Assembly: GCF_000383875.1 (NCBI RefSeq)
Contig: NZ_KB912881.1
Span: 7,793 to 71,792 of the forward strand
Origin: Caldibacillus debilis DSM 16016
Lineage (GTDB): Bacteria; Bacillota; Bacilli; Bacillales; Caldibacillaceae
Direction: 5' to 3'
Length of the DNA stretch: 64,000 nt
The notes under the pieces were generated by a model that was not told where the DNA came from, did no database searches, and saw only the letters and a program-made list of their open reading frames with translations. Every line of letters begins with the position of its first letter. Within the stretch, counting starts at the first letter, position 1. Below, piece by piece: positions 52,391 to 63,655 of the stretch. The position numbers were made by a program, and so were the translations under genes.

Positions 52391-53056
52391 ATGTGGGGCA
52401 AAAAAATACCGGCATTGCCGTTCTTTTTTCTGACCTTAACTTTGGCCGCCATCCTGCAGCTCTATGCGCCGAAGCCGGCCTACGGGGGCCGGGAAGTGAT
52501 CATCCCGGAGGATGCCATCCGCCTGCGGATTTTGGCCAACAGCAATTCGGAAGAAGACCAGCGGATCAAACGGAAAATCCGGGACGAAGTCAATGCGGAA
52601 ATCACCCGATGGACGAATCATTTAACTTCCCGCGAAGAAGCGAGGAAGGTCATCGCCGAAAAGCTTCCCGAGATCCGGGCGATCGCCCGGAGGGTCTTGA
52701 AAAAGGAAAACCCGTCCCAGGACGTGCAAGTCGTATTGGATAAAGTCTATTTTCCGACAAAATTGTACGGAAACTTTCTGTATCCGGCAGGCCGTTACGA
52801 GGCAGTTCTCATCACGATCGGGGAAGGGAAAGGGGCCAATTGGTGGTGCGTCCTGTTTCCGCCCCTCTGCTTTTTGGATTTTTCCAGCGGCGCCGCGGTG
52901 AAAAAACCGGACGAAAAGACCGGGGTAAAGGACGGCGGCCGGGAGGAGAGCCGCGGCGAAAAGGCGGAAGACGCGGGCCGGAAAGAAGATGAGGTGGAGG
53001 TCAAATTCTTCGTCGTTGAACTGTTTGAAAACATCCGGGATTTTTTCAAAGATTGA
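52391..53056 (+). CDS. spoIIR: Stage II sporulation protein R
   Basis: A forespore-made, secreted signal that activates the SpoIIGA protease in the mother cell, which then processes pro-sigma-E. 221 residues from the ATG at 52391 (GAGAGG upstream). A signal peptide (IPALPFFFLTLTLAAILQLY) is followed by the conserved DAIRLRILANSNSEEDQRIK block and GNFLYPAGRYEAVLITIGEG with NWWCVLFPPLCFLDFS. The charged Lys/Glu/Gly stretch near the end is variable in the family. Divergent from ywlC. Confidence 0.96.
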   Translation: MWGKKIPALPFFFLTLTLAAILQLYAPKPAYGGREVIIPEDAIRLRILANSNSEEDQRIKRKIRDEVNAEITRWTNHLTSREEARKVIAEKLPEIRAIARRVLKKENPSQDVQVVLDKVYFPTKLYGNFLYPAGRYEAVLITIGEGKGANWWCVLFPPLCFLDFSSGAAVKKPDEKTGVKDGGREESRGEKAEDAGRKEDEVEVKFFVVELFENIRDFFKD

Positions 53057-53092
53057 AAGCCGCAGCAGGCTTCCTTTCCTGCCGCGGCTTTA
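53056..53092 (+). terminator. Rho-independent terminator of spoIIR
   Basis: AAAGCCGCAGCAGG pairs with CCTGCCGCGGCTTT directly after the stop codon; the tail (ATACTT) is poor in T. Confidence 0.65.
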
Positions 53093-53141
53093 TACTTGCG
53101 GCAAACCCCGGCGGCGTTCCGGTCCCCGGGAAAACGGCAAA

Positions 53142-53186
53142 GCGGGTGTCCGAATTTGGCAAGGGATCCGGACACCCGCGTTTTTT
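53142..53186 (+). terminator. Second terminator between spoIIR and prmC
   Basis: GCGGGTGTCCG pairs with CGGACACCCGC and is followed by G and six T residues. It faces the end of prmC on the other strand. Confidence 0.85.
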
Positions 53187-54049
53187 CAAGACGATTCCCC
53201 ATGCAAAAAAGCAAAAACCATTCTTTCCTTTCGATTGATGTCCCGTTCGATTTCCACAATCGCTCCGGGAAAAGCCCGTTCGATCAAATCCTTCACCTTA
53301 TCCCCCTGGCCGTCGCCGATCTCAAAGGCGGCCAGCGCCCGGCTATTGATGACCATAGGAAGCTGGCCGATGATCTTCCTGTAGGCGTCCAGCCCGTCCT
53401 CCCCGGCGAAGAGGGCGATCCCCGGCTCATGGTCTTTCACGACATCCGGAAGCTTTTCTTTTTCCCCAAGGGGAATATAGGGCGGATTGGAGACGACCAC
53501 GTCGAAGGCCTTTTCCCCGAAAAAGGGGGCGAGGAAGTCCCCCTGCCGGAAATCGATGCCGGCGCCATGAAGCTCCGCGTTTTTTGCCGCCACTTTCAGC
53601 GCCTCTTCGGAAATATCCGAAGCCGAAACTTCGAGGGCGGGCATCTCCAGGGCGAGGGTGACGGCGATGGCGCCGCTTCCCGTCCCGGCGTCCGCCGCCC
53701 GCAAAGGGGAGGTCCCGGAAAAATATTTCCTGATCCTTTCCAACGTCCCGGCCACCAATTCTTCCGTCTCCGGCCGCGGGATCAGGACGTGCCCGTTCAC
53801 GAAAAATTTCCTTCCGTAAAAATATTCGCAGCCGGTCAAATATTGCACGGGAACCCCGGCGGCATGTTTCCGGACGAGCTCCCGGAATTCTTTTTGCCGC
53901 TCCTCCGGCAACTCCATGCGCAGATGGGCGAGCAATTGGTATTTTTCCATTTTCAAGACGTGCTGCAAAAGGATTTCTCCCGCATTTTCGTCACGGCCGC
54001 AGGATTTGAACACGGAAGACGCCCAGCGGAGGGCTTCAAAGACCTTCAT
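53186..54049 (-). CDS. prmC: Release factor glutamine methyltransferase
   Basis: Methylates the Gln of the GGQ motif in RF1 and RF2. 287 residues from the ATG at 54049 (MKVFEALRWASS), which lines up with family N-termini; an ATG six codons upstream overlaps the prfA end. The SAM-binding site is ADAGTGSGAIAVTLALE and the substrate motif is VVSNPPYIPLG. One base separates it from the prfA stop, so the enzyme is made together with its substrate. Confidence 0.95.
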   Translation of the reverse strand: MKVFEALRWASSVFKSCGRDENAGEILLQHVLKMEKYQLLAHLRMELPEERQKEFRELVRKHAAGVPVQYLTGCEYFYGRKFFVNGHVLIPRPETEELVAGTLERIRKYFSGTSPLRAADAGTGSGAIAVTLALEMPALEVSASDISEEALKVAAKNAELHGAGIDFRQGDFLAPFFGEKAFDVVVSNPPYIPLGEKEKLPDVVKDHEPGIALFAGEDGLDAYRKIIGQLPMVINSRALAAFEIGDGQGDKVKDLIERAFPGAIVEIERDINRKERMVFAFLHGESS

Positions 54050-54050
54050 A

Positions 54051-55114
54051 TTAGCCGAGGTTTTCATTTTGCAGTTTTTTCGCCTGCTCGTCGAGGATCA
54101 GCACATCGATGATTTCGTCCAGTTTTCCTTCCAGCACCTGATCCAATTTTTGCAGGGTCAGGCCGACCCTGTGGTCCGTGACGCGGTTTTGCGGAAAATT
54201 GTAGGTGCGGATCCTTTCCGACCGGTCGCCCGTTCCGACGGCCGATTTCCGTTTGGCGTCGTATTCGGCCCGGGCTTCTTGCCGATATTTGTCCAGGATG
54301 CGGGCGCGCAACACTTTCATGGCCTTCTCTTTATTTTTAATTTGGGATTTTTCGTCCTGGCAGGAAACGACGATTCCCGTCGGGATATGGGTCAAACGGA
54401 CGGCGGACATGGTCGTATTGACGCTCTGTCCCCCGGGGCCGCTGGAGGCGAAGGTGTCCACCCGGATATCCTTTTCGTTGATCTCCACTTCCACCTCTTC
54501 CGCTTCGGGAAGACAGGCGACGGTCGCCGTGGACGTATGGATCCGGCCGCCGGATTCCGTTTCCGGCACCCGTTGGACCCGGTGGGCGCCGTTTTCGTAT
54601 TTCAATTTGGAATAGGCCCCTTTCCCGTTGATCATAAAAATGATTTCCTTGTAGCCGCCGAGACCGGTCGGATGGGCATCGATCACATCGATTTTCCAGC
54701 CCTGGGATTCGGCGTATTTCGTGTACATCCGGAACAAATCGCCGGCGAACAGGGCCGCCTCTTCCCCGCCGGCCGCCCCGCGGATTTCCATGATCACGTT
54801 TTTCTCGTCATTCGGATCTTTCGGGATCAATAACAGCTTCAGCTGTTCTTCCAGTCCGGCGATCTTCTCTTCCAAGTCGCCGATTTCTTCTTTCACCATC
54901 TCCCGCAGTTCCGGATCCAGTTTTTCTTCCAGCATCGATTTGGCGTCCTGCAGCTGTTTCTTCGCTTCCTTATATTGCCGGTAGGTTTGCACCGTTTCTT
55001 CCAAATCCGATTGTTCTTTCGAATATTTCCGCAGCTTTTCCGGATCATTGAGGACTTCCGGGTCGCTCAACAATTCCGTCAGCTTGTCGTATCTGTCCTC
55101 GATTGCCTTCAACC
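54051..55114 (-). CDS. prfA: Peptide chain release factor 1
   Basis: Reads UAA and UAG and triggers peptidyl-tRNA hydrolysis. 354 residues from the ATG at 55114 (GGGAGGTG upstream); the longer frame to 55631 is spurious. The GGQ motif is in [12 protein letters not shown], and the PAT-type codon-reading region precedes it. Sits directly before prmC. Confidence 0.97.
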
Positions 55115-55527
55115 GATCAAACATCTGTTTCACCTCCCCGGTTACTTTCCCCCAACAGATCGGAACCGGCTCCCGAACCTTCCCGGCTCCTTCCTGCGAA
55201 AGGATGCATCGGCCGCCCGAAAACCGGTCTTTTTCGCAAACGCCCCCTCGGAGGAAAAAATGCAAGGGCAAACCGCCGATGGAAGATGGGGGCCGGCGGA
55301 TTGCAAACAACAGGAAATAGGATGAAAGGCTGCCCGCTTTGCCGGCGATCCGGAGGAACCGGCCCGATGCCAAAGCCCGGCACGGCGGCGCCCCGTGACC
55401 GGGAAGGCGGCGGGGACCCTTCGCCTTTTCCTCCTGCCGAAGTCTCTTTAAGGCGGGAACGGCCCAAAGCCCCCGGTTTTTCCGGCGTCCGTCCGCCGGC
55501 GGAAAACGGCCGCCCGCTTTTTTTCGG
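55115..55527. other. Gap between tdk and prfA, no gene seen
   Basis: About 410 bases where B. subtilis has a small gene. Open frames here lack ribosome sites and conserved features. No clear tdk terminator is visible. Confidence 0.45.
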
Positions 55528-56145
55528 TCAACGGCCGCTTTCTTCCATGGCCGGCACATTCCGTTTCGGGGCATGGGGGACGTCATGATGGAGCCGGCAC
55601 CTGGCTTCATAGCTCTCGCTCGCTCCGACAAGAATGACCGGATCGTGGAAGGATGCAGGCTTTCCGTTGATCAGCCTTTGGGTGCGGCTGGCCGGATGTC
55701 CGCAAACGGTGCAGACGGCCTGCAGTTTCGTCACCTGTTCAGCCACGGCCATCAGTTTGGGCATCGGACCGAAGGGCTCGCCGCGAAAATCCATGTCCAA
55801 TCCGGCGATGATCACGCGATACCCTTGATCGGCGAAATCCTGGACGATGGGAACGATGGAATCGTCGAAAAATTGGGCTTCATCGATAGCAATGACATCA
55901 ATATCCTTCGTGACCAGCGGGATCATTTCTTCCGGACGATTGATCGGTTTGGCGGTCACGGAATTGCCGTTGTGGGAAACCACTTCTTCCTTCTTGTACC
56001 TGTCATCGATCGCCGGTTTGAACACGAGGGTCTTTTGCCTGGCCAATTGGCAGCGGCGTATCCTCCTGATCAGTTCCTCCGATTTTCCGGAAAACATGCT
56101 CCCGCAAATGACTTCGATCCAACCGCTTTCATTTTTTAAATACAT
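55528..56145 (-). CDS. tdk: Thymidine kinase
   Basis: Phosphorylates thymidine with ATP. 205 residues from the ATG at 56145 with AAGGAG eight bases upstream. P-loop [14 protein letters not shown] near 14-27, catalytic region [11 protein letters not shown], and a zinc lasso with CTVCG and the late Cys/His pair. Followed by prfA, preceded by rpmE. Confidence 0.96.
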   Translation of the reverse strand: MYLKNESGWIEVICGSMFSGKSEELIRRIRRCQLARQKTLVFKPAIDDRYKKEEVVSHNGNSVTAKPINRPEEMIPLVTKDIDVIAIDEAQFFDDSIVPIVQDFADQGYRVIIAGLDMDFRGEPFGPMPKLMAVAEQVTKLQAVCTVCGHPASRTQRLINGKPASFHDPVILVGASESYEARCRLHHDVPHAPKRNVPAMEESGR

Positions 56146-56267
56146 TTTGCCGACTCCTTCCATTATCACGATCCGTGGTTCGTCCGCCGGATTCGCACCG
56201 CCGCATTCCTTACCTATCATATTAATCCAAAATTTGAAAGGGCGATACGCCTTTTCGGCGGATTTCA

Positions 56268-56302
56268 AGAAAAAACAGGCAAGCCAAATCTCCTTGCCTG
56301 TT
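56268..56302 (-). terminator. Rho-independent terminator of rpmE
   Basis: AACAGGCAAG pairs with CTTGCCTGTT around an eight-base loop and is followed on the minus strand by TTTTTTCTTG, about 45 bases after the rpmE stop. Confidence 0.88.
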
Positions 56303-56348
56303 TCATCCGTGCATCTTTAGACGATTCGTCCGCCGCAATATTCGGACG

Positions 56349-56549
56349 TTATTTTATGCCGTATTTTTTGTTAAAGCGTTCCACGCGCCCGTCTGCAGCA
56401 ACAAATTTTTGCCGGCCGGTGAAAAACGGATGGCAAGCGGAGCAGACTTCAACCCGCACTTCTTCCTTTGTCGACCCGCTTTCAAATTCGTTGCCGCAAG
56501 CGCATCGAACGATCACGCGATGGTATTTGGGATGGATACCCGGTTTCAT
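56349..56549 (-). CDS. rpmE: 50S ribosomal protein L31 (zinc form)
   Basis: 66 residues from the ATG at 56549; a GTG two codons earlier is closer to AAGGAG and is less likely. It has the zinc ligands of the C+ form, with CACGNEF and [10 protein letters not shown], so it is the zinc-containing L31 that is replaced by a zinc-free paralogue under zinc starvation in Bacillus. Confidence 0.96.
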   Translation of the reverse strand: MKPGIHPKYHRVIVRCACGNEFESGSTKEEVRVEVCSACHPFFTGRQKFVAADGRVERFNKKYGIK

Positions 56550-56620
56550 CCGCACTCAACTCCTTCTGCCCTGGTTTCCTGCAAAACCAGAGTTTTTTCG
56601 CTTTTTCGCACACTGCAACT

Positions 56621-56649
56621 ATTATAGCAGGGGGCGGCCCGATTTGCAA
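56621..56649 (-). promoter_or_regulatory. Sigma-A promoter of rpmE
   Basis: On the minus strand TTGCAA, a 17-base spacer and a perfect TATAAT, about 70 bases before rpmE. Confidence 0.85.
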
Positions 56650-57034
56650 CAGCGCGCGACCGCCCATGGAAAATCTTACAGAAAAGGATTTGGTTCCCTC
56701 GCAGCAAAATCTTGCTGAGCATCTGCAAGGGGATGGGTCAGCCAAAGAATGGGCGGCCCTCCGTCCCCGGCAGGAATTCCCATCGCCGCGGACCCTTCCC
56801 GCGGGAGGAAAGGAGTCTTTCCTCCGCCGACGGACCGCCCCAATTGCAATTTCCGCCAAAGCTCCGGTCAAAAAAGAATAAACCTTCGGTGCAAAACCCC
56901 GGAGTTTTTCCTCATCCGCGTTCCGGAACCTCGCCGGCCTTCGGAAAGCTTCCGGCAAGGCGATTTCCTGAAAGGGCCGCCAAGTCCGGCCCCTTCCCCG
57001 GGAACCTCCGCCGGACTCCGGAAAGGCAGGGGGT
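56650..57034. other. Gap between rho and the rpmE promoter
   Basis: About 385 bases of mixed sequence with no protein-like frame. A weak hairpin (AAGGCAGG with CCTGCCTT) overlaps the end of rho at 57023-57058. Confidence 0.4.
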
Positions 57035-58300
57035 TCAGGCCCCGTTCCGCCTGCCTTTTAATTCTTCGCTGACGACTTCGATAAATTCCGCATTGGATTT
57101 GGTCGCCATCAGCTTCCGGATCAGCTTTTCGGCAAAATCCGGGGAGTCGCTCATCGATTTCCGGATCGCCCAGACGATCTCCAAATGGGATTTGGGGAGC
57201 AGGAGTTCCTCTTTCCTCGTTCCCGAACGGCGGATGTCGATGGCCGGGAAAATCCGCCGTTCCGCCAGGGAACGATCCAAATGCAGCTCCATGTTTCCCG
57301 TCCCTTTAAACTCTTCGTAAATGACATCGTCCATCCTCGATCCGGTGTCGATCAGCGCAGTTGCCAAAATCGTCAGGCTGCCGCCTTCCTCGATGTTTCT
57401 GGCGGCTCCGAAAAACCGCTTCGGCCGGTGGAAGGCGGCCGGATCGATCCCGCCGGACAACGTGCGTCCGCTCGGGGGGATCACCAGGTTATAGGCGCGG
57501 GCCAGGCGGGTGATGCTGTCCATCAGGATGATCACGTCCCGCTTATGTTCGACGAGGCGCATCGCCCTTTCCAAGACGAGCTCCGCCACTTTAATGTGGT
57601 TTTCCGGAACTTCATCGAAGGTGGAGCTGACCACTTCCGCGTCCACGGAACGTTCGATGTCCGTCACTTCTTCCGGCCGTTCGTCGATCAAAAGGACGAT
57701 GAGTTCGGCTTCCGGATGATTGGTGGTGATGCTGTTGGCGATCTGCTTCAGGAGCATCGTTTTCCCCGCCTTCGGCGGAGCCACAATCAATCCACGCTGG
57801 CCGAAACCGACCGGGGTAATCAGATCCATGATCCGGGTGGAGATGATGTCCGGTTCCGTTTCCAGCTTGATTTGCCGGTTCGGATAGAGGGGGGTCAAGG
57901 CCGGGAAGTGGACCCGTTCTTTCGCGACTTCCGGATCTTCGCCGTTCACCGCTTCCACGTGAAGAAGGCCGAAGTACCGTTCGTTTTCCTTGGGGGGCCT
58001 TACCTTCCCCGACACCTTATCCCCGTTTCTTAAATCAAACCGGCGGATTTGCGAGGCGGAGATATAAATATCTTCCGAACTCGGAGAATAGTTGATCGGC
58101 CGCAAAAAGCCGAACCCTTCGGTAGGGATGATCTCCAGAACGCCCTCCATAAAAAAATATCCTTCTTTTTCCGCCCGCGCCTTCAATATGGCGAAAATCA
58201 GTTCTTTTTTCGTCAATTTGCTGTAATAGGAAATTTGGTATTTCTTCGCCAATTCGTACAATTCTTTTAACTTCATGTTTTCCAAGGTGGAAATATTCAT
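57035..58300 (-). CDS. rho: Transcription termination factor Rho
   Basis: Hexameric RNA helicase ending transcription at rho-dependent sites. 421 residues from the ATG at 58300 ([17 protein letters not shown]), with GGAAG eight bases upstream; this matches the B. subtilis start. N-terminal helical domain, cold-shock-like RNA site [12 protein letters not shown], Walker [16 protein letters not shown] near 180, Walker [19 protein letters not shown], and the secondary RNA site. Downstream of a strong promoter with a long leader. Confidence 0.97.
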   Translation of the reverse strand: MNISTLENMKLKELYELAKKYQISYYSKLTKKELIFAILKARAEKEGYFFMEGVLEIIPTEGFGFLRPINYSPSSEDIYISASQIRRFDLRNGDKVSGKVRPPKENERYFGLLHVEAVNGEDPEVAKERVHFPALTPLYPNRQIKLETEPDIISTRIMDLITPVGFGQRGLIVAPPKAGKTMLLKQIANSITTNHPEAELIVLLIDERPEEVTDIERSVDAEVVSSTFDEVPENHIKVAELVLERAMRLVEHKRDVIILMDSITRLARAYNLVIPPSGRTLSGGIDPAAFHRPKRFFGAARNIEEGGSLTILATALIDTGSRMDDVIYEEFKGTGNMELHLDRSLAERRIFPAIDIRRSGTRKEELLLPKSHLEIVWAIRKSMSDSPDFAEKLIRKLMATKSNAEFIEVVSEELKGRRNGA

Positions 58301-58587
58301 ATTGGCATCTTCCAAATCGTTCACCACACTTTTATTCAATTGTTACAATCCGTTTATGGAATAGGGTTTTCGGAATGATGAAGGGAAAGGGAAGCAGGTC
58401 TTTTGAATCGCTTTCGGAGGCAAGTTCCGGCAAAGGATCGGCCGCCTGTCAGTAAAATTTCGGAAATGAAAAAAGAAAACAAACATCATGGGAACCGTGC
58501 AGCAGAGGGATAACCGTTCTTTTTCTTTAATCACCATTTCATTATATAAAGCAAACATGGCCGTGTAAAGGACAAAGATCCAAAAAA

Positions 58588-58616
58588 ATTATACTTTTTC
58601 AGACAGTATTGCACAA
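58588..58616 (-). promoter_or_regulatory. Sigma-A promoter of rho
   Basis: On the minus strand TTGTGC, a 17-base spacer and a perfect TATAAT. The RNA would have a leader of roughly 280 bases before rho, which is room for autoregulation. The rest of 58301-58798 shows no gene. Confidence 0.8.
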
Positions 58617-58798
58617 TTCCCGCCATTTCATCCCAAAGGCCTTGTCAAAAATTCCGCGGCCGCGGCAAATCGGTCATATTTGTAGGAAGGATCCTGTGGA
58701 GAAACGGCATGGCGGCGGAGATGGGGAAAGGGATCCCGGCGTCGGAAACACCGGCATCCGGAAAGGAAAATCCGAGGAAGGGAAATCCAAGGGAAAGA

Positions 58799-59761
58799 TT
58801 ATTTCATGACGAGGTTCGGTTTCTTCTTTAAACTGTGCCTGCCTTCAATGAACCGGACGGTGCCCGATTTCGCCCGCATGACGACGGAATGGGTCAACCC
58901 GTAGGAGCCTTTGTATTGGACGCCCCGCAGAAGTTCGCCGTCGGTGACTCCCGTCGCGGCGAAGATGGCGTCGTCGCCGGAGACGAGATCCTCCATCCGC
59001 AGCACTTTGCCGACGTCAAGACCCATCCGTTTGCACCTTTCCACTTCCTGGTCGTTTTGCGGCACGAGGCGGCCCTGAATTTCACCGCCGAGGCATTTTA
59101 AAGCGACCGCGGCCAATACCCCTTCCGGCGCGCCGCCGATGCCGAATAAAATGTCCACGCCCGTATGGTCGAAGGCCGTATTGATCGCCGCCGCCACATC
59201 CCCGTCGTTGATCAGTTTGATCCTCGCTCCGGCATCCCGCAGCCGCTGGATGAGTTCCGCGTGCCTCGGGCGGTTTAACACGGTGGCGACCACGTCTTCC
59301 ACGTCCTTGTTTTTCGCCTTCGCCACGGCCTTCAAATTGTCTTCCACCGACGCGTCAATGTCAATTTGCCCGACCGCTTCCGGCCCCACGGCGATCTTTT
59401 CCATGTACATATCGGGGGCATGGAGCAGGCTTCCGTGATCGGCCACGGCGACAACGGCCAGGGCATTCCAGCCCCCCGACGCGACGATATTGGTCCCTTC
59501 CAAAGGATCGACGGCCACATCCACCCGGGGACCGTAGCCGTTGCCCAGTTTTTCGCCGATGTAAAGCATCGGTGCTTCATCCATTTCCCCTTCGCCGATG
59601 ACGACCGTGCCCTTCATCGGCACCGTGTCGAATACGTCGCGCATCGCCTTGGTGGCCGCATCATCGGCCTCATTCTTCTTTCCCCTGCCCATCCACCGGG
59701 AAGAAGCGAGGGCTGCGGCTTCCGTGACGCGGACCAACTCGAGGGATAAACTTCTGTCCAT
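58799..59761 (-). CDS. glpX: Class II fructose-1,6-bisphosphatase GlpX
   Basis: Gluconeogenic hydrolysis of fructose-1,6-bisphosphate. 320 residues from the ATG at 59761 (GGGGGAGG upstream); the longer frame is spurious. Metal and substrate motifs of the GlpX family: [27 protein letters not shown] and [17 protein letters not shown]. It lies between rho and murAB as in B. subtilis ywjI. Confidence 0.96.
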   Translation of the reverse strand: MDRSLSLELVRVTEAAALASSRWMGRGKKNEADDAATKAMRDVFDTVPMKGTVVIGEGEMDEAPMLYIGEKLGNGYGPRVDVAVDPLEGTNIVASGGWNALAVVAVADHGSLLHAPDMYMEKIAVGPEAVGQIDIDASVEDNLKAVAKAKNKDVEDVVATVLNRPRHAELIQRLRDAGARIKLINDGDVAAAINTAFDHTGVDILFGIGGAPEGVLAAVALKCLGGEIQGRLVPQNDQEVERCKRMGLDVGKVLRMEDLVSGDDAIFAATGVTDGELLRGVQYKGSYGLTHSVVMRAKSGTVRFIEGRHSLKKKPNLVMK

Positions 59762-59876
59762 CTTTTTTCCTCCCCCACCAAAAAACAGTATAACACAATC
59801 GTATATATATTGTACCACAATTAGAAAGGGGGAGGGGAAAATATCTCCCGGATTTTGAAAAAATTTCAGGGAGGGA

Positions 59877-61163
59877 TCAGGAGCTTTGCATCTGCTCCGC
59901 TTCCTGTTCCGTCATCTCTTCCCGCCAAATTTCCGCGCCGATGCCTTGCAATTTTTCCACGAGATTGCTGTATCCCCGGTCGATATGTTCCACGCCGGAG
60001 ATCTCCGTCACCCCCTCCGCCATGAGCCCGGCGACGACGAGGGATGCCCCGGCCCGCAGGTCGGTGGCCCTGACTTTCGCCCCGTGCAGCTGGACCGGCC
60101 CCTTAATGAGGGCGGATCCCCCTTCCACCTTGATGGATGCGTTCATTCTCCGCAATTCGTCCACATGCTTAAACCGGGAAGGGTAAATGGTATCGGTGAC
60201 CACGCTTGTTCCGTCCGCCTTCGTCAAAAGGGCCGTGATCGGCTGCTGCAGATCGGTGGGGAATCCGGGATATACGAGGGTTTTAATATCCACCGGCTTC
60301 AACTTTTCCGGCCGGGCGATAAAGATTTGATCGTTTCCCGTTTCCACATGGACGCCCATCTCCCGCAGCTTGGCGATGACCGATTCCAAATGGAGGGGTA
60401 TGACGTTGTCGATGACGACGCCATCGCCCATGGCTGCCGCAAGAATCATGTATGTACCCGCTTCGATCCGGTCGGGAATAATCGTATGGCGGCATCCGGA
60501 CAGCCGTTCGACCCCGTCGATCCGGATGACGTCCGTCCCCGCTCCTTTTATTTTCGCCCCCATGTTGTTCAACAAAGTGGCCACATCGATGATCTCCGGT
60601 TCTTTCGCGGCGTTTTCGATGATCGTCCGCCCTTTGGCGCGGACGGCCGCCAGCATGATGTTGATCGTGGCGCCGACGCTGACCACGTCCAAATAAATCC
60701 GGGCGCCGGTCAGCTCTTCCGCCCTCAAATAGATGGCGCCTTGTTCGTTCGTCACCTTGGCCCCCAGCGCCTCAAAACCTTTGATATGCTGATCGATCGG
60801 ACGGGGGCCGAGGAAACATCCGCCCGGCAGGCCGATGACCGCCTGCTTGAAGCGTCCGAGCATGGCGCCCATCAAATAGTAGGAAGCGCGGAGTTTTTTC
60901 ACCCTTCCGTTCGGGAGCGGCATCGGGATCATGCGGGCAGGGTCGATAATCATATCCGAACCGCGGACTTCCACTTTGCCGCCGATTTCTTCCAATAGCC
61001 CCTTCAAGATCTCCACATCGGATATCTTCGGCACCCCTTCGATGGTGACGGGGGAATCGGCAAGAATGGCCGCGGGAATCAGCGCGACAGCGCTGTTTTT
61101 CGCTTCGCTGACCCGAATATGTCCTTTTAGCGTCCGCCCTCCAACGATCTTTAGTTTTTCCAT
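59877..61163 (-). CDS. murAB: UDP-N-acetylglucosamine 1-carboxyvinyltransferase MurAB (MurZ)
   Basis: Second MurA paralogue. 428 residues from the ATG at 61163 with GGGAG seven bases upstream. Catalytic Cys116 in [18 protein letters not shown]. It differs from the MurAA in this window at many positions but keeps the fold. Located between tal and glpX, the MurZ position, and expected to be secondary to MurAA. Confidence 0.96.
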   Translation of the reverse strand: MEKLKIVGGRTLKGHIRVSEAKNSAVALIPAAILADSPVTIEGVPKISDVEILKGLLEEIGGKVEVRGSDMIIDPARMIPMPLPNGRVKKLRASYYLMGAMLGRFKQAVIGLPGGCFLGPRPIDQHIKGFEALGAKVTNEQGAIYLRAEELTGARIYLDVVSVGATINIMLAAVRAKGRTIIENAAKEPEIIDVATLLNNMGAKIKGAGTDVIRIDGVERLSGCRHTIIPDRIEAGTYMILAAAMGDGVVIDNVIPLHLESVIAKLREMGVHVETGNDQIFIARPEKLKPVDIKTLVYPGFPTDLQQPITALLTKADGTSVVTDTIYPSRFKHVDELRRMNASIKVEGGSALIKGPVQLHGAKVRATDLRAGASLVVAGLMAEGVTEISGVEHIDRGYSNLVEKLQGIGAEIWREEMTEQEAEQMQSS

Positions 61164-61302
61164 GGCAATCTCCCTTCGTCTATCATCCGAACCGTTTTCA
61201 AAATGCCCGCCGGCCGTGCGGCCGGTCCGGGCCCGTATCTTCCGCATCGTCCAGAAAATCGGTGAAAGGCAAGGAAATTTGCGAAAAACTTTGCCTCTTC
61301 TT

Positions 61303-61331
61303 AATATAGAACTTTTTAAAAAAGGAAGCAA
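61303..61331 (-). promoter_or_regulatory. Sigma-A promoter of murAB
   Basis: On the minus strand TTGCTT, a 17-base spacer and TATATT, about 140 bases before murAB. The rest of 61164-61466 holds no supported gene. Confidence 0.65.
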
Positions 61332-61466
61332 TCGGTAATGTTGGAACCGATTGCTTCTGCTGGAAACGGGCGAAGATTGAAAAATACAACGGCATCGAAA
61401 TATATCTTTGTCATCTCCCGACCCGGCCGGCCGGAAGACGGATCATCCGCAGCCGGATCCGGAGGC

Positions 61467-62111
61467 CTATTCTTTCGCTTTTTCCCAATCCGCCAAAAAT
61501 CTTTCAATGCCGATATCCGTCAGCGGATGCTTGATCATTTGCATCAGCACCTTATAGGGGACCGTGGCGATGTGCGCCCCCCGCTTTGCGGCTTCGGTCA
61601 CATGGACCGGATGGCGGATGGATGCGGCGATGATCTCGGTTTCGATATCGTGCAGGGCAAAAATTTCCGCAATGTCGGAAATTAAGTCGAGCCCGTTATG
61701 GCCGATGTCGTCCAGGCGGCCCAGGAAAGGAGACACATAGGTCGCGCCGGCCCGCGCCGCCAGGAGGGCCTGGTTCGCGCTGAAAACGAGGGTCACGTTC
61801 GTCCGGATCCCTTCTTTGGAAAAGGCGGAAACCGCCTTTAACCCTTCCGCCGTCATCGGCACTTTGATCGTGATGTTCGGGGCGATGGCCGCCAGTTCCC
61901 TGCCTTCCCGCAGCATCCCTTCCGCATCGAGGGAAATGACTTCCGCGCTGACCGATCCGCTGACGATGGCGGTAATTTCCTTCAACCGGTCGTGGAACGA
62001 AACGTTTTCCTTGGCGACGAGGGAAGGATTGGTCGTCACCCCGTCGATCACGCCCAGCGCGTAGGCCGTCCGGATCTCGTCAATATTCGCCGTGTCGAGA
62101 AAAAATTTCAT
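61467..62111 (-). CDS. tal: Transaldolase-like protein (short FSA/TalC type)
   Basis: 214 residues from the ATG at 62111 with GGAGG nine bases upstream. TIM barrel with [15 protein letters not shown] at the start, the Schiff-base Lys in ITIKVPMT, and [16 protein letters not shown]. This is the small transaldolase/fructose-6-phosphate aldolase family (ywjH). It follows fbaA with an 82-base gap, so the two are probably cotranscribed and act on overlapping sugar phosphates. Confidence 0.94.
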   Translation of the reverse strand: MKFFLDTANIDEIRTAYALGVIDGVTTNPSLVAKENVSFHDRLKEITAIVSGSVSAEVISLDAEGMLREGRELAAIAPNITIKVPMTAEGLKAVSAFSKEGIRTNVTLVFSANQALLAARAGATYVSPFLGRLDDIGHNGLDLISDIAEIFALHDIETEIIAASIRHPVHVTEAAKRGAHIATVPYKVLMQMIKHPLTDIGIERFLADWEKAKE

Positions 62112-62193
62112 GGTCATCAGCCTCCGTTCGTTTTGGGTTCCCCTTTCGGAAGACCTTTGCAGGGTGCGAAATCCGCCGCCTGCTTTTCCGTCT

Positions 62194-63054
62194 TTATTCC
62201 GCTTTGCCGCTGGATCCGAATTCCCGCATCTTTCCGATGACCGTTTCTTTGATGGCTTCCCTTGCCGGACCCAGGTATTTCCGCGGATCATACAATTCGG
62301 GATTGGCCGCCAGCACTTCCCGGACTTTTTTCGCGGATGCGATTTGGTTTTCCGTGTTGACGTTAATCTTTGCCGTTCCTAAAGAAATGGCCTTTTGAAT
62401 ATCCTTCGTGGGGATGCCCGTACCGCCGTGAAGCACCAGCGGCAAACCGGTCCGTCTGCTGATTTCTTCCATTTCTTTAAAGCCGAGTTTCGGTTCGCCT
62501 TTATACGGGCCGTGAACGGATCCTAAAGCGGGCGCCAAGCAGTCGATCCCGGTGCGTTTGGCAAGGGCCTCGCACTCATCCGGATTGGCGTAAATAATCC
62601 CTTGTCCGACCACATCATCTTCCTGCCCGCCGACGATGCCGAGTTCCGCTTCCACGGAGACGCCGTGCAAATGGGCCAGCTCCACCACTTTGGAGGTCAA
62701 TGCCACGTTTTCTTCAAAGGGTTTGTGGGAGGCGTCGATCATCACGGAAGTGAATCCCGCGTGGATCGCCTTGGCACAGGATTCGAAACTGGAACCGTGA
62801 TCCAGGTGAAGGGCGACCGGGACGGTGATCTTATATTCTTCCATCAGGGCTTTCACCATCGCGGCGACGACCTTGTAGCCCCCCATGTAGCGTCCGGCCC
62901 CTTCCGACACGCCGAGAATCACCGGGGATTTTTCCTCCTGGGCCGCCTGCAAAATCGCCTGGGTGAATTCCAGATTGTTCAAGTTAAATTGTCCGACCGC
63001 ATACTTTTCGGCTTTTGCTTTTTTCAACATTTCCGTCATCGAGACTAAAGGCAT
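62194..63054 (-). CDS. fbaA: Class II fructose-1,6-bisphosphate aldolase
   Basis: Central glycolysis/gluconeogenesis enzyme, zinc-dependent. 286 residues with [13 protein letters not shown] (Asp and zinc His), [14 protein letters not shown], and the zinc His in [18 protein letters not shown] near residue 210. A GGAGG site precedes the ATG and an extended -10 lies about 85 bases upstream. Between spo0F and tal. Confidence 0.97.
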   Translation of the reverse strand: MPLVSMTEMLKKAKAEKYAVGQFNLNNLEFTQAILQAAQEEKSPVILGVSEGAGRYMGGYKVVAAMVKALMEEYKITVPVALHLDHGSSFESCAKAIHAGFTSVMIDASHKPFEENVALTSKVVELAHLHGVSVEAELGIVGGQEDDVVGQGIIYANPDECEALAKRTGIDCLAPALGSVHGPYKGEPKLGFKEMEEISRRTGLPLVLHGGTGIPTKDIQKAISLGTAKINVNTENQIASAKKVREVLAANPELYDPRKYLGPAREAIKETVIGKMREFGSSGKAE

Positions 63055-63136
63055 CCTGGTTCCTCCTTATCGAGATTTCCTAATGATTCAAGCCGAAGGG
63101 GTGGCTGGGAAAAAATTAAGAATATTATTATTATTT

Positions 63137-63145
63137 ATCATACCA
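63137..63145 (-). promoter_or_regulatory. Extended -10 promoter candidate for fbaA
   Basis: On the minus strand TGGTATGAT (TGn plus TATGAT) about 85 bases before fbaA in an AT-rich stretch; no strong -35. Confidence 0.5.
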
Positions 63146-63251
63146 AACCCTTTATCATTTTACCATGGATCCCGTGTTTTCATGAAAGAAACATTTGAAC
63201 AGTTTGAGAAAAGGGCAGATGATGGAAGAAATAAGCGTGCCGGCGGGCGGA

Positions 63252-63614
63252 TCAGGCCCCCAGGCGATTTTTTACTTCCCGGACCAGCTGATCGATGTCA
63301 AAGGGTTTCGTGAAGGACGTGAGGGCGCCCAGCTCCAGCGCTTCTTCGATGATGTCCAGTTCTTCGTAGGCCGTCATGATGATGACTTTAATATCCGGGC
63401 TGATCTTTTTCAAGTTCTCCAAAATTTCCAAACCGTCCATGCCGGGGATTTTCATGTCCAGCAAAACGAGGTCGGGATTTTCCGTTTTCACGAGTTCGAT
63501 CGCGTTCGGCCCGTTGGCTGCCTCGAAGGTCCGATAACCCTCCCTTTGAAAGACTTCTCTCAATAAAATCCGGATGCCGAATTGATCATCGACAATAACG
63601 ATTTTTTTGCTCAT
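63252..63614 (-). CDS. spo0F: Sporulation phosphorelay response regulator Spo0F
   Basis: Single-domain receiver that takes phosphate from sporulation kinases and passes it to Spo0B. 120 residues from the ATG at 63614. The acidic pocket is VDDQ (9-10), phospho-acceptor Asp53 in [13 protein letters not shown], then the Thr in IIMTAYEEL and the Lys in TSFTKPFD. The upstream frame to 63803 is not part of the protein. Its control region has a sigma-H-type promoter and an 0A-box-like site. Confidence 0.97.
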   Translation of the reverse strand: MSKKIVIVDDQFGIRILLREVFQREGYRTFEAANGPNAIELVKTENPDLVLLDMKIPGMDGLEILENLKKISPDIKVIIMTAYEELDIIEEALELGALTSFTKPFDIDQLVREVKNRLGA

Positions 63615-63655
63615 TCTCCATATCCTTTCCGTAAAATGCGTTTTTCCAATTTGAA